Shown here piece after piece: positions 46,561-55,296 of a DNA stretch of 64,000 bases (the first letter of the stretch is position 1; each line of letters begins with the position of its first letter). The DNA comes from Clostridia bacterium. Its GTDB lineage: Bacteria > Bacillota > Clostridia > Christensenellales > Aristaeellaceae. Location: NCBI GenBank assembly GCA_017543905.1, contig JAFYFC010000037.1, positions 17,699-81,698 of the forward strand. The letters are read 5' to 3'. A program made the translations under genes and the position numbers. A model generated the notes under the pieces. It had not been told where the DNA came from, did not search any database, and saw only the letters and a program-made list of their open reading frames with translations.

Positions 46561-47463
46561 ATGAAAAGATTTATCTGTCTGCTGCTGGCGCTCGCGCTGC
46601 TGGGCGCGGCGATCGCGCTGCTGTACACGGATCTGGTGTATCAGCTGTTCGACAGGCAGAAGGTGGACGCGCTTTTAAGCGAGCACACCCCGGACGCGGG
46701 CGCGCAGGCCGCGCAGGCGCTCGACGCGCCGAATACCGGCGAGGCGGAAGATATCGACGAAGCCACAGGGCTTGAAAAGCTGGGGCTTCGATACTTCCCG
46801 ATGTACAAACGCATATACGATTTCGCCGCCAAAAACGTATTCAAAATAAACGACATGCAGGGCACGAAGGGCGATTTCGAAAGCTTTTCCGGCATAGAAG
46901 ACGACCTGAAGGAGATCTACGGGCGGCAGAATTTCTGGGGCGAGCTGATAAACCTGCTGATAATCGCGCTGATCTCCATACCCGTATACGCGCTGGTGCG
47001 CTTTTTGGGCTACAACGAAATGTACAAAATGTCGGACGAGGCGTTCGCGCTGGCCCGTCCGTTCGCGCGGGGGCTCGTGTGCCTCGCCTGCGCGGTGGTC
47101 AGCGTTACCGCCACGTGGTTTTTGTATCACTCCGTGGTGTACGAGCTCGCATACAAAAAGCTGATGGAGCTGATCGCGAGCGCTGACATGAGCAGGTTCG
47201 GCCAGATCGCCTCGAACGCCGTGTTCTATCTTGCGGTGCTCGCAGTCGCGCTGCTGATCGTGAAGGCGGTGGTGTTCAGAGGCTCCGCGATAAAAAGCGT
47301 ATTGACGGCCGCGCTGCGCACGCTCGTGTTCGTGGTGCTGTTCGCGCTGATAAACGCCTCTCTGAAGATACAGGGCATAAGATGGCCGATATTCGTATTC
47401 GCGCTCGCGTTTTTGCTCGTGGTCGGGATGATCGACCTGCTGATAGAGCCCTCAAACGACTGA
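46561..47463 (+). CDS. Membrane protein of unknown function
   Basis: A 300-residue protein with one N-terminal helix or signal anchor (FICLLLALALLGAAIALLY), a soluble acidic region of about 90 residues, and four or five later hydrophobic helices (LLIIALISIPVYALV, GLVCLACAVVSVTATWFLY, AVFYLAVLAVALLIV, TLVFVVLFALI, FVFALAFLLVVGMIDLL). I do not recognise a family. It begins 37 bases after the zinc protein, with GGAGG before the ATG, so it may close the long divIVA-lspA transcript. A hairpin follows. Confidence 0.72.
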   Translation: MKRFICLLLALALLGAAIALLYTDLVYQLFDRQKVDALLSEHTPDAGAQAAQALDAPNTGEAEDIDEATGLEKLGLRYFPMYKRIYDFAAKNVFKINDMQGTKGDFESFSGIEDDLKEIYGRQNFWGELINLLIIALISIPVYALVRFLGYNEMYKMSDEAFALARPFARGLVCLACAVVSVTATWFLYHSVVYELAYKKLMELIASADMSRFGQIASNAVFYLAVLAVALLIVKAVVFRGSAIKSVLTAALRTLVFVVLFALINASLKIQGIRWPIFVFALAFLLVVGMIDLLIEPSND

Positions 47464-47502
47464 GAAAACAGCCCTGCAGCAAATACGCTTTATCACGAAA
47501 AC

Positions 47503-47538
47503 AGAAGGAGCTTTAGCGGAAACTCAGACGCTCCTTCT
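47503..47538. terminator. Hairpin terminator, possibly bidirectional
   Basis: AGAAGGAGC pairs with GCTCCTTCT over an 18-base loop; rightward it is followed by TTCTCTTT, leftward by TGTTTT. It ends the transcript from 46561 and could also end one from the small leftward ORF at 47673. Confidence 0.6.
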
Positions 47539-47553
47539 TTCTCTTTGCATTTT

Positions 47554-47673
47554 TCAGTTCTGCTCATCATGATATTTACAAGGCTCCGCATATGTCCCGC
47601 TGCGGCGCTTTTCTCTGCAATTGCCACAGCGTTTTTCGCAGCGAATTTCGCTTTCATTTTGCGCGCTCTTCAT
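47554..47673 (-). CDS. Possible small Cys-rich ORF, 39 residues
   Basis: The leftward ORF from ATG 47673 encodes a polar, charged peptide with four Cys (C12, C16, C19, C30: RCEKRCGNCREK and EPCKYH). Codons such as AGC, GCG and CGC are native-like, and a hairpin lies just after it. Against it: only a weak AGG ribosome site, no good promoter, and the frame also continues open upstream. It shares no similarity I know of with named peptides. Confidence 0.25.
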   Translation of the reverse strand: MKSAQNESEIRCEKRCGNCREKRRSGTYAEPCKYHDEQN

Positions 47674-47702
47674 TTGACAAGCCTGTGCGTTTGTGGTATT
47701 AT
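47674..47702 (+). promoter_or_regulatory. Promoter of the secreted DUF6273 pair
   Basis: TTGACA (47674-47679), 17 bases, TATTAT (47697-47702), 36 bases before the ATG at 47738. Confidence 0.8.
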
Positions 47703-47737
47703 ATAAAAGGATAATTGTCACCTTGGAGGGAAGGTTT

Positions 47738-49069
47738 ATGATAAAACGGATAATTGCGGTGCTGCTCGCGCTTATGCTGTGCGGCGGCGCGCTGGCCGAG
47801 GCGGTGTTTACGCTGAACGTGAACACTATAGAGGACGAGGCGTTTATGAACGATACGGCGCTCACCTCGATCTCGCTGCCCGCAAGCACGCTTTACATCG
47901 GAAACAACGCGTTTGCAAACTGCACGGCGCTCAAGACCATTTACTGCCTGAGCCCCGACGCGGTGATAGAGGAAAACGCGTTCGACGGAGTAACGGGCGC
48001 AGAGGTATACTGCTACATAGACTCCACCATGGACGTCTACGCGCGCGCGAAGGGCTTTACGGTAAAGTATCTGGATTCGTTCGAAATAGAATACGAAACC
48101 GCGTTCAACCCCTGCGCCGGGATCCCGCTCACGTGGAAGGTAGTAAAGCCCATGAGCACGCACTCTGGCAAAAACAGCTACGTATACGAGATATACAAGC
48201 AGGGCGAGAGCGAGCCTGTGCACGTTTCCGCGTCCACCGAAAGCACGCAGTACAAGTGGACGCCCGATTCCGCGGGCAGCTATTACGCGCGCATCACGCT
48301 TACCAATCCCCTGACCGTGAGCACTCAGACCTCGGAGGAGATAAGCGTTTCTGACAAGCTGTACATAGGCGTATACGAGCAGGACGCGAACGAAAATACG
48401 CAGGACGCGCTCGAATGGACTGTTTTGTCCGTACAGGGCGATAAGGCGCTGGTCATCACTACTTACGTTATCAAAAACGCCTCGTACTTCAATCCCTCCT
48501 GGATCAAATACAAATACACCTACTGGTCGGGCTCGTATATAGGCACTATCTCGGTCAACTACCGCGGCAGCGGCCCCGAAAGCGACGCCTCGCGCATAAC
48601 CGGCATCACCCCCACGCATATACCGCTCAAAAACGGCAGCTGGGGCGTGGAGGCAGACCTGTATCCCCTGCACGCGCGCTACTGGTGCAACGAGACCTTC
48701 TATAATTCCGCCTTCACGGACGAGGAAAGAGCGCGCATAATGCTGGTGACCAATACCAACGAAAACAGTCCCGACGGCATAAAGGGCGGCCCGGATACGC
48801 AGGATCACGTGTTCTTCCTAAGCTATAACGAGGCCAACGCCTACATGCCCGGCAGCGGCAACGCGCTCAGAAAGACCACTCAGACCACGGTCGCGAAAAA
48901 CGAGAACAAATCCAACACCGGCTCGGTGTGGTGGCTGAGGTCTCCCGGCAAATACCGCGTGAACGCGATGTACATAACCGGCACGGGCGGCTCGCTCTCC
49001 ACCTACGGCTCGGACGTCGGTCACAGCGACATGGGCTACCGTCCCGCGATGTGGGTAAAAATCAGTTGA
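47738..49069 (+). CDS. Secreted protein: leucine-rich repeat, Ig-like part and DUF6273-like domain
   Basis: A 443-residue exported protein; ATG 47738 follows GGAGGGAAGG. After the signal peptide (IIAVLLALMLCGGALA), residues 25-100 form one or two BspA-type LRR_5 units (IEDEAFMNDTALTSISLPAS, IGNNAFANCTALKTIYC). A beta-rich part (115-215) recalls an Ig-like domain. The C-terminal 225 residues end in WWLRSPGKYRVNAMYI and YRPAMWVKIS, the pattern of DUF6273, whose fold is thought to be C-type-lectin/FGE-like. It is a tandem paralogue of the next gene. Ligand binding at the surface is likely; catalysis is not indicated. Confidence 0.8.
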   Translation: MIKRIIAVLLALMLCGGALAEAVFTLNVNTIEDEAFMNDTALTSISLPASTLYIGNNAFANCTALKTIYCLSPDAVIEENAFDGVTGAEVYCYIDSTMDVYARAKGFTVKYLDSFEIEYETAFNPCAGIPLTWKVVKPMSTHSGKNSYVYEIYKQGESEPVHVSASTESTQYKWTPDSAGSYYARITLTNPLTVSTQTSEEISVSDKLYIGVYEQDANENTQDALEWTVLSVQGDKALVITTYVIKNASYFNPSWIKYKYTYWSGSYIGTISVNYRGSGPESDASRITGITPTHIPLKNGSWGVEADLYPLHARYWCNETFYNSAFTDEERARIMLVTNTNENSPDGIKGGPDTQDHVFFLSYNEANAYMPGSGNALRKTTQTTVAKNENKSNTGSVWWLRSPGKYRVNAMYITGTGGSLSTYGSDVGHSDMGYRPAMWVKIS

Positions 49070-49084
49070 CGACAGGTTGAATAT

Positions 49085-50116
49085 ATGCGTAAAATCATAT
49101 TGGTTTCGGTTTTTGCGGCGATACTGTTCGCGCTGTGCGTATGCGCGTGCGCGGACAGCCGCATTTCGTGCGACACGCGCTATAACGGCTGCGCGGGCGT
49201 GCCTGTCACCTGGACGGCGAAAAACGCCACGAACTACAGGATATACATATACGGAAACGACACGCCCATAGCCGAGGGCAAAGTCAAAAACGGCACGTTT
49301 TCCTACACCCCCGCGCAGGGCGGGCAGTACTTCGCCGTATGCAAGCTTAAAGGCGGGGACGTAATAGTCAGCGACGAAGTGAGCGTAGCCGACAAGCTGC
49401 TTATGGGCACATGCGAGCAGGCGGGCGACGGCGGCAGCCGCGAGCCGATAGAGTGGACGGTGCTCGCAGTCGAGGACGGCAGGATGCTCGTCATAAGCAA
49501 ATACATACTGCTTAACCGCTCCTACTTCAATCCGTGGTGGATAAAATACAAATACACCTACTGGGCATATTCGTACATAGGCGATTTCGACCACAACTAC
49601 TGGGGCAGCCAGCCGGAGGACCCCTCGCGCAAGTTTAACGTCTACGGTCACGACGGCATACTTATGCAGGATAAAAAGACGCGCGGCAGCGAGGAGGACC
49701 TCTACAACAGCGAGCTGCACGTCCGTTACTGGTGCAACAGCATATTTTACACCGAGGCCTTCACCGACGCCGAGCGCAGCCGCATACTCCTCACCCACAA
49801 CCAAAACGCCGACAATCCCGAATACGGCATAAAGGGCGGCCCCGATACGGAGGATTACGTGTTCTTCCTCAGCTACGACGAGGTGCGCAAGTACATGCCG
49901 AACAAGGCCGACCGCGTGAGCTCTCAGACCCGCGCGGCGCGGCACGCGAATTCCGAAAACGACAGCAACTTCTGGTGGCTGCGCTCCCCCGGGCGCTGGC
50001 GCGTAAACGCCATGTACGTATACGGCAACAGCGGCAGCATATCGCTTTTCGGCGCGGACGTGGGTCACTCCAACGTAGGCTGCCGCCCCTGCATGTGGCT
50101 TAAAATCGGCGGATAA
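49085..50116 (+). CDS. Secreted DUF6273-like protein, paralogue of the preceding gene
   Basis: A 343-residue exported protein starting 15 bases after its paralogue. It lacks the leucine-rich part but keeps the beta-rich domain (ISCDTRYNGCAGVPVTWTA against the other's NPCAGIPLTWKV) and the whole C-terminal domain (SYFNPWWIKYKYTYW, VRYWCN, GIKGGPDTEDYVFFLSY, WWLRSPGRWRVNAMYV). Duplication and loss or gain of the LRR module explain the pair. Insertions and loops between the conserved blocks differ most, which may reflect different ligands. The Cys count is higher than in cytoplasmic neighbours. Confidence 0.8.
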   Translation: MRKIILVSVFAAILFALCVCACADSRISCDTRYNGCAGVPVTWTAKNATNYRIYIYGNDTPIAEGKVKNGTFSYTPAQGGQYFAVCKLKGGDVIVSDEVSVADKLLMGTCEQAGDGGSREPIEWTVLAVEDGRMLVISKYILLNRSYFNPWWIKYKYTYWAYSYIGDFDHNYWGSQPEDPSRKFNVYGHDGILMQDKKTRGSEEDLYNSELHVRYWCNSIFYTEAFTDAERSRILLTHNQNADNPEYGIKGGPDTEDYVFFLSYDEVRKYMPNKADRVSSQTRAARHANSENDSNFWWLRSPGRWRVNAMYVYGNSGSISLFGADVGHSNVGCRPCMWLKIGG

Positions 50117-50122
50117 ACACAT

Positions 50123-51643
50123 ATGAAAAGCATGATAAAGCGGCGCCTGATTTGTTTTCTCTGCGCGCTTTTGTGCGCGGCGGTTTCCTTTGGCGCGTGC
50201 GCCGAGGTATATTCGGTGCCCATAGCGGCGCTGGGCGGCAGGACGGACGTCGAGCTGGACGATGGCTGGTTTTCGTCGTCCTCCTATAATTACAACCACG
50301 CGCTGATGCGCGCAAGCCTGCTTACGTCGCTTATGGCGATAGGCACGAGCGCGCACTGGGGAGAAAGCGGCGATTTCGGACGCGATAAAAACGCGCGGAC
50401 GGCGCTCGAGGCGTTCGGCTTTGCGGATTATTATTCTTACAAATACGACGTGACGCTTAACGATTCCACGGACAGCGAGGCGTTCGTGCTCGCGCACAGG
50501 CGCGTCGGCGACCGCGAGCTTATTATAGGCGTCGCGCGCTGCAGCGATTACGGCTGCGGCTTTTCGAACAATTTCCACATAGGCGAAGGCGGCGTGCACG
50601 CGGGCTTCGGAAACGCGGGACGCCTGATGGCGCACACGCTTATGTCTTACGCGGGCGAGCACTGCGCCGAAGCACCGCTCAAAATCTGGCTCACGGGCTA
50701 CAGCCGCGCGGCGGCGACCGTGAACGTCGCGGCGGCGGAGCTTGACGGCGCGGCGCAGGCCGGGCTTATAAACGCCGCGCCGCAGGACATATTCACGTAT
50801 TCCTTCGCCACCCCCACCACGGTGCGCGAGGGACAGGCAGGCGAGGGCGACCCTCTGTACGACAACATATTCAGCATAGTGAACGAGCGGGACGTGGTGC
50901 CGGTTCTGCCTCTGCCCGCGTGGGGCTATACGCGCTACGGCGTAACGCGCACGTTCGGCGGCATCGATCCCGCGCTCTCAGGCGAAGAAGCGGCCTTAAA
51001 ATACGAAAGCGTCGTAACGCGCTTTTCTGTACTTACCGGAAAACCGCTCGACCTTGCGGCGTTTAACTCCCTGCAGGCGCGCGTTGACGATATCGCAGAC
51101 TCGTTTTACAGGCTCATCCCCTCCGTCGACGCGTACGTATCCATATGGGAAGAGCTGCTCGTCGATTTTATAAACACCATGTATCTGCGCGTGAATAAAG
51201 ACAGCGTCGATCCCGCCGTCGTCTCTCTCGTAAGCGAAAAATACGCGGATACCGAATGGGGCAAATACATACTTGACGCCGTAAGCCACCTGAATTCAGA
51301 TTGGAAAAACAACACGCTGCTGGCAGTATTGCTTATGTACGGCGAAGACGGCGTGCGCGCGCTGAGCTCCGCCTCGGGCACTGCCTCGCTGCTTTCCTTC
51401 ATGGGAGAAGGGCTGTACTATCAGGCGCTCGCGTTTTTAGCCTGCGCGGATATTCAGGCGCAGCGCGTAAGCGCGCGCACGGGCATGCCCGCGTTCATGC
51501 TGAAAATCCAGTACGCGCCTCTTTTACAGGTCCTGGGCGGCTTTGCAGCGGCGTTCGAGGGCCACACTCCTTCTTATTACATGGCTTTTTTGCAGGCGCT
51601 CGACGAGGAAGCCGCGTTCGGCAGCGTTTATTCGGCGAATTGA
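50123..51643 (+). CDS. Secreted lipase-like alpha/beta hydrolase
   Basis: A 506-residue exported protein. The signal peptide includes RRLICFLCALLCAAVSFGACA; ATG 50132 is an alternative start. The serine elbow is WLTGYSRAAATVN with Ser194, followed by TYSFATPTT and the Asp/His-bearing region IVNERDVVPVLPLPAWGYTRYG, in the order seen in class 3 lipases. A C-terminal helical part of about 250 residues is of unknown use. It begins six bases after the DUF6273 pair, so three secreted proteins share one transcript. Lipid or ester hydrolysis is inferred. Confidence 0.8.
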   Translation: MKSMIKRRLICFLCALLCAAVSFGACAEVYSVPIAALGGRTDVELDDGWFSSSSYNYNHALMRASLLTSLMAIGTSAHWGESGDFGRDKNARTALEAFGFADYYSYKYDVTLNDSTDSEAFVLAHRRVGDRELIIGVARCSDYGCGFSNNFHIGEGGVHAGFGNAGRLMAHTLMSYAGEHCAEAPLKIWLTGYSRAAATVNVAAAELDGAAQAGLINAAPQDIFTYSFATPTTVREGQAGEGDPLYDNIFSIVNERDVVPVLPLPAWGYTRYGVTRTFGGIDPALSGEEAALKYESVVTRFSVLTGKPLDLAAFNSLQARVDDIADSFYRLIPSVDAYVSIWEELLVDFINTMYLRVNKDSVDPAVVSLVSEKYADTEWGKYILDAVSHLNSDWKNNTLLAVLLMYGEDGVRALSSASGTASLLSFMGEGLYYQALAFLACADIQAQRVSARTGMPAFMLKIQYAPLLQVLGGFAAAFEGHTPSYYMAFLQALDEEAAFGSVYSAN

Positions 51644-51659
51644 TCGCCCCCCTGCAGCC

Positions 51660-51692
51660 TTACGGCCTGCTCAGGTTTTGAGCAGGCCGTAA
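51660..51692. terminator. Perfect 14-pair hairpin between converging genes
   Basis: TTACGGCCTGCTCA and its complement enclose a five-base loop. It covers the end of the leftward GNAT gene (stop at 51671-51673). There is no T run rightward, so strength is uncertain. Confidence 0.55.
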
Positions 51693-52204
51693 ATGTATAC
51701 GTCCATAAGCTTGCTGTCCGCGAAGATATGCTGTCTGAGCGTGCCCTCGCGCACGAAGCCGGCCCGTTCGTAGAGCCTGACGGCGCTTGCATTTTCAGAG
51801 GCGCATTTCAGGTACAGCCGTCTGTAGCCGAGCTCGCCGAACGCTTTTTTTACCAGCAGTCTTAGCGCCTGCGCGGCTGTGCCGCGTCCGCGTTTGTCGG
51901 GCAGCAGCACTATCGCCGCCTCCGCAGTGCCCGCGCGCGCGTCGGGCAGCATCAGGTCGCACTGACCGAGATACTCGTCCGTGTGCGCGTCCGCCACCGC
52001 GAAGCACTCGCCCGTGAATTCCCCGTCCAGACGCAGTTCTATATACTCTCTTACGTCCTCAAGGCTTCTTGGGCGTGCAAAGCCGCTGCCGAGGTATTTC
52101 ACGCTTTCGCCGTCGTTCATCCACGCGAGCATCGCCGGCGCGTCCTCCGCCCTGAGCGGGCGCAGGCGGATTTCCCTCTCAGAATTCGATTTCGAGTCCG
52201 TCAT
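51671..52204 (-). CDS. GNAT family acetyltransferase, RimJ/RimL-like
   Basis: A 177-residue enzyme with the RimL pattern: EIRLRPLRAEDAPAMLAWMND at the start, a central IVLLPDKRGRGTAAQALRLL holding the acetyl-CoA loop (KRGRGTA), and SENASAVRLYERAGFVREGTLRQH near the end. The target may be a protein N-terminus or a small amine. It overlaps the upstream MBL gene by 26 bases and is the last gene of the leftward operon. Confidence 0.88.
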   Translation of the reverse strand: MTDSKSNSEREIRLRPLRAEDAPAMLAWMNDGESVKYLGSGFARPRSLEDVREYIELRLDGEFTGECFAVADAHTDEYLGQCDLMLPDARAGTAEAAIVLLPDKRGRGTAAQALRLLVKKAFGELGYRRLYLKCASENASAVRLYERAGFVREGTLRQHIFADSKLMDVYIYGLLKT

Positions 52205-53039
52205 AGGCGATAATGAAGCCCGGCAGCAGCTGCTGCATTTCCGCCTCCGGCCTTACCCCGTTATGCGAAAAGTGGTTCGCTACGAATACCGTGCGCCCGT
52301 CCGCCGCGCCGTTTTCGGTGAGCGCGCGGCGCATGTTCAGATCGTTCTCACAGCCCATGTGCCCCACCCATTTGTTCACGAGCGCGCCGTTCGTGCAGTC
52401 CAGAGACACCAGATCGAGATGCTTTCCCGCAAGGAATTCCATGTCCTCAGACGTGAATTCGGACGTATCGTGGCCGTACAGCAGACGCTTATCGTCCTTT
52501 TCTATCAGGTAAAACAGCGCCTGCTCGCTGCGGAAATACTTTTTCCCTTTATATGTGAGCGGGTACATTCCGCCCTGGTCCCATACGCAGTGCACCGCGT
52601 CCAGCGGAGTCACGCGGTAGCCCTCGGCGGTCTCGAAGGTCTCGAAGGGAAAGACCTGTCTGTATTCCAGCAGCGGATTAAGGTATTTGGCAAGCAAATC
52701 GCCCGTGCGCGCGTTTCCGTACACGGTCATCACGTTATCCTCCCCGTATACGTACGCGTATACCTCGCGGCGCAGCGCAAGCTCGTGCGCGCTCAGATGA
52801 TCCTCGTGCGAATGCGTGATCAAAACGGATTTAAGATGGGAATAATCCAGATGCGCGTCGAGCTCCTGCCTGTAGGAATCCGGCCCGAAGTCCAGCTTCA
52901 GCACTCCGTCCACCAGCGCGCCCGAGCGCATGCGTATCTCGTGTCCGCCCACCGCGCGCGCATGCCTGCACGCCTCGCACTCGCAGAACAGCGCAGGTAT
53001 GCCCTCCGCCGCCGCCGTGCCCTGATACAGTATCTTCAT
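52179..53039 (-). CDS. MBL-fold hydrolase, PhnP-like
   Basis: A 286-residue metallo-hydrolase. The N-terminal Cys group CECEAC, typical for PhnP-like phosphodiesterases, binds an extra zinc; the active-site motif is ITHSHEDHLSAHEL, with later YGHDTSEFT and VANHFSHNG holding more metal ligands. The substrate is likely a cyclic phosphodiester or similar sugar ester, which would suit the nearby carbohydrate genes. Starts 15 bases after GH43. Confidence 0.88.
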   Translation of the reverse strand: MKILYQGTAAAEGIPALFCECEACRHARAVGGHEIRMRSGALVDGVLKLDFGPDSYRQELDAHLDYSHLKSVLITHSHEDHLSAHELALRREVYAYVYGEDNVMTVYGNARTGDLLAKYLNPLLEYRQVFPFETFETAEGYRVTPLDAVHCVWDQGGMYPLTYKGKKYFRSEQALFYLIEKDDKRLLYGHDTSEFTSEDMEFLAGKHLDLVSLDCTNGALVNKWVGHMGCENDLNMRRALTENGAADGRTVFVANHFSHNGVRPEAEMQQLLPGFIIAYDGLEIEF

Positions 53040-53054
53040 ATTGCTTCTCCGCCT

Positions 53055-53942
53055 TTATCTTATTATGTCCGCGTCCTGCGGAATATAAAGCGTATCCCCG
53101 CGTTCGCACGTTTCTATAAACAGCGCGCGCTCCTCCGGCGTATTGTTCGGGCTGTGTATGGACAGATACTTTTTGCCGCTAAAGGCGGTAAATATCATGC
53201 CGTGCCCGCCGTCCTTGTCAAACAGCGGCTTTGCCTCATGCGTCCACGGGCCCGAAAGCCGGCCGTTCGCGCTGCGCGCGCAGCCTATGGCGTAGCCTGC
53301 GGGCGACAGCGTGCTCCACAGCATCAAAAGCGCGCCCGAAGCGGTTTTGTACATGTTGGGGCCGTCGGTCACATAGCCGCTCATCCCGCTTGAATGCTTC
53401 ACCACGCGCGCCCACGCAGCCTCGCCCGCGCGGCACATAAGCGTCGGCTCGCCCGCGGGCGCGCTCAGATCGTGCGTGAGGGGCATATACAGTATCTCTC
53501 CGTCGCCCACCTGCACCCACTCGTGACAGAACACGAGATAAGGAGCGCCGTCCTCGACGTACAGCGTGCCGTCGAGGCACTCCCAGGTAGCGGGCGTAAG
53601 CGCGCGCTCGCTCCACGGGCGGAACGGCCCCTCCGGGGAATCGCTCTTGAGCACGGCGGTGCCGCGGCACACGCCCTCCGCCTTGAAGGACGCGAACAGA
53701 TAGTACTTTCCTTCATACCTGTGCAGCTCGGGCGCCCAGAAGTTCTTCGTGCCCCAGTAGCCCTGCGGACGGTCGAATACGTCGCCCAGCGGCTGCCACT
53801 CACGCAAATCAGCGCTGACGTACGCCTCGAAGCAGCCGAGCTCGTCGTGCCAGATGTCGCGCGAGGTGCTGCCGTAGAGATAATAGCGGCCGTTTTCCGT
53901 ATACACGTAGGGGTCCCTGATCTGGATTTCCGATAGCTTCAT
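53055..53942 (-). CDS. Glycoside hydrolase family 43 enzyme
   Basis: A 295-residue, single-domain five-bladed propeller enzyme of the arabinosidase/xylosidase kind. ATG 53942 with GGGAGG eight bases upstream is chosen. The catalytic base is in IQIRDPYVYTENGRYYLYG, with LDGTLYVEDGAPYLVFCHEW and VTDGPNMYK following; these forms mark a GH43 subfamily rather than loss of a key residue. There is no signal peptide, so it works on imported oligosaccharides. It overlaps the phosphatase gene by four bases. Confidence 0.92.
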   Translation of the reverse strand: MKLSEIQIRDPYVYTENGRYYLYGSTSRDIWHDELGCFEAYVSADLREWQPLGDVFDRPQGYWGTKNFWAPELHRYEGKYYLFASFKAEGVCRGTAVLKSDSPEGPFRPWSERALTPATWECLDGTLYVEDGAPYLVFCHEWVQVGDGEILYMPLTHDLSAPAGEPTLMCRAGEAAWARVVKHSSGMSGYVTDGPNMYKTASGALLMLWSTLSPAGYAIGCARSANGRLSGPWTHEAKPLFDKDGGHGMIFTAFSGKKYLSIHSPNNTPEERALFIETCERGDTLYIPQDADIIR

Positions 53943-54535
53943 AATAAACCTCCCGTAATATTCCACGCCTTTACGCGCCATTTTTCCCGTACGAACATAA
54001 GCACGCTGACAGACGCGTTCATGCACACAAGCGGCGGATTGTGCGTGGGCGTATCCAGTATATGCGCCGCGCACGCGCGTATAAAGCCCGCGTGGCAGAC
54101 CGCCGCTGATCGTTCGCAGCCGCTGTCCCGCACAAGACGCAGAAACGCGGCCGCGCGGCTGCGCAGATGCGCGCCGCTTTCGCAGTCGAGCCCCGTAAGA
54201 GGCGCGTAGTCGAACGCCCTTCTGCACGCGGGGTATTTATCCGGGAACAGCTTCAGCATGTCCTGCGCGCTTTTGCCGCGCATGGCGGTGTTGTCGAGCT
54301 CGCGGATAAGCGTGCAGTACGTAAACTCCGCTTCCGGAAACACGATCCGCGCGGTCTGCTGCGCGCGCTTTACGTCGCTTACGTATATCCGGTCGAAAAC
54401 GGCGCCCGCAAGCAACTCGTGCGCGCCGCGCGCCTGAGCGCGCCCCTCCTCAGTCAGGTCTACCGGAGACCAGCCCGAATGCAGATCGAGCGCGTTCGCC
54501 TCGCTTTCGCCGTGGCGTATAAGATACAGTTCCAT
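53939..54535 (-). CDS. Histidine phosphatase family protein
   Basis: A 198-residue protein of the phosphoglycerate mutase-like clan. The phospho-His is in LIRHGESEAN, and the second His in AVCHAGFIRA; FDRIYVSDVKRAQQTA fits the usual substrate-binding region. It may remove phosphate from a sugar phosphate or cobalamin precursor; the exact role is open. It follows the UPF0489 gene after 53 bases. Confidence 0.9.
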   Translation of the reverse strand: MELYLIRHGESEANALDLHSGWSPVDLTEEGRAQARGAHELLAGAVFDRIYVSDVKRAQQTARIVFPEAEFTYCTLIRELDNTAMRGKSAQDMLKLFPDKYPACRRAFDYAPLTGLDCESGAHLRSRAAAFLRLVRDSGCERSAAVCHAGFIRACAAHILDTPTHNPPLVCMNASVSVLMFVREKWRVKAWNITGGLL

Positions 54536-54588
54536 ATTTGCCTCTCAAAACGTGCTGATGTGATTATACCATACCGCACGCGCTTTGT

Positions 54589-55296
54589 CTAATCCTCCGA
54601 AATGTATTCTTTTATGATTTCGAGTATAAAATCCGCGCTCGCCGGCGCATAGCGCGGAGACTGCGCCGCGAACGCGAAGTCGAAATCTGCCCCTGCCTTA
54701 TACGCAAGCGGGTCTTTAAACTCCGCATACGAGACCGCGGGTTCTTTGCCGTACAAAGGCTCAAACAGCGCGGGAAACGCGCTTGCAAGACGGATCGTAT
54801 GGGAGCTTTCGAATATCTCAGAGGGCAGGTCGGGTTTTGAAGCGGGATTTCTGACGTTTACAAGCCTGTCCGCCATGCGCGCGCCGAGCACGAACATCAG
54901 GTAATTCGCCTCGTTCAGCTGTCCCATCTGTCTGAATTCCGCGAACTCCGCGCGCTTTTCCACGGGACGCGAGAGCACGGTATGCTTTACGAAGGGATAG
55001 CCCCTCTGCGCTATGCCCAGATCGGAATGCGCGTCCACGTGCGTTATTTCAAACGGCAGGACAAGTCTGCCCTCGCGCGCGAGCTCACGCCAGTACAGCG
55101 CGGCTTCGTCGTGCGTCACGCCCGTGCGCCCGGGTATGCGCCGCGCGCGAGAAAGCCCGAGATTGTTTTCAAGATACGCGCGCACGTCGTTTTCGCTCCA
55201 GGGCGCGGCGCAGGCGTCGGCGGGACGGCTTTTCTCGGGTGCGAACGGGCAGGTGCGGGACAGAAAAAAGTCCATGTCTATGTCAAGCACGCGCAT
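54589..55296 (-). CDS. UPF0489 family protein
   Basis: A 235-residue protein beginning MRVLDIDMDFFLSRTC, with the family motif EITHVDAHSDLG and the later pieces LNEANYLMFVLGARM and ASADFILEIIKEY. The Asp/His pattern (DIDMDFF, HVDAHSD) resembles metal-binding arginase-like enzymes, so a hydrolase role is plausible. The family, shared by bacteria and animals, has no established function that I know of. It overlaps the ligase-like gene upstream by 14 bases. Confidence 0.85.
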   Translation of the reverse strand: MRVLDIDMDFFLSRTCPFAPEKSRPADACAAPWSENDVRAYLENNLGLSRARRIPGRTGVTHDEAALYWRELAREGRLVLPFEITHVDAHSDLGIAQRGYPFVKHTVLSRPVEKRAEFAEFRQMGQLNEANYLMFVLGARMADRLVNVRNPASKPDLPSEIFESSHTIRLASAFPALFEPLYGKEPAVSYAEFKDPLAYKAGADFDFAFAAQSPRYAPASADFILEIIKEYISED

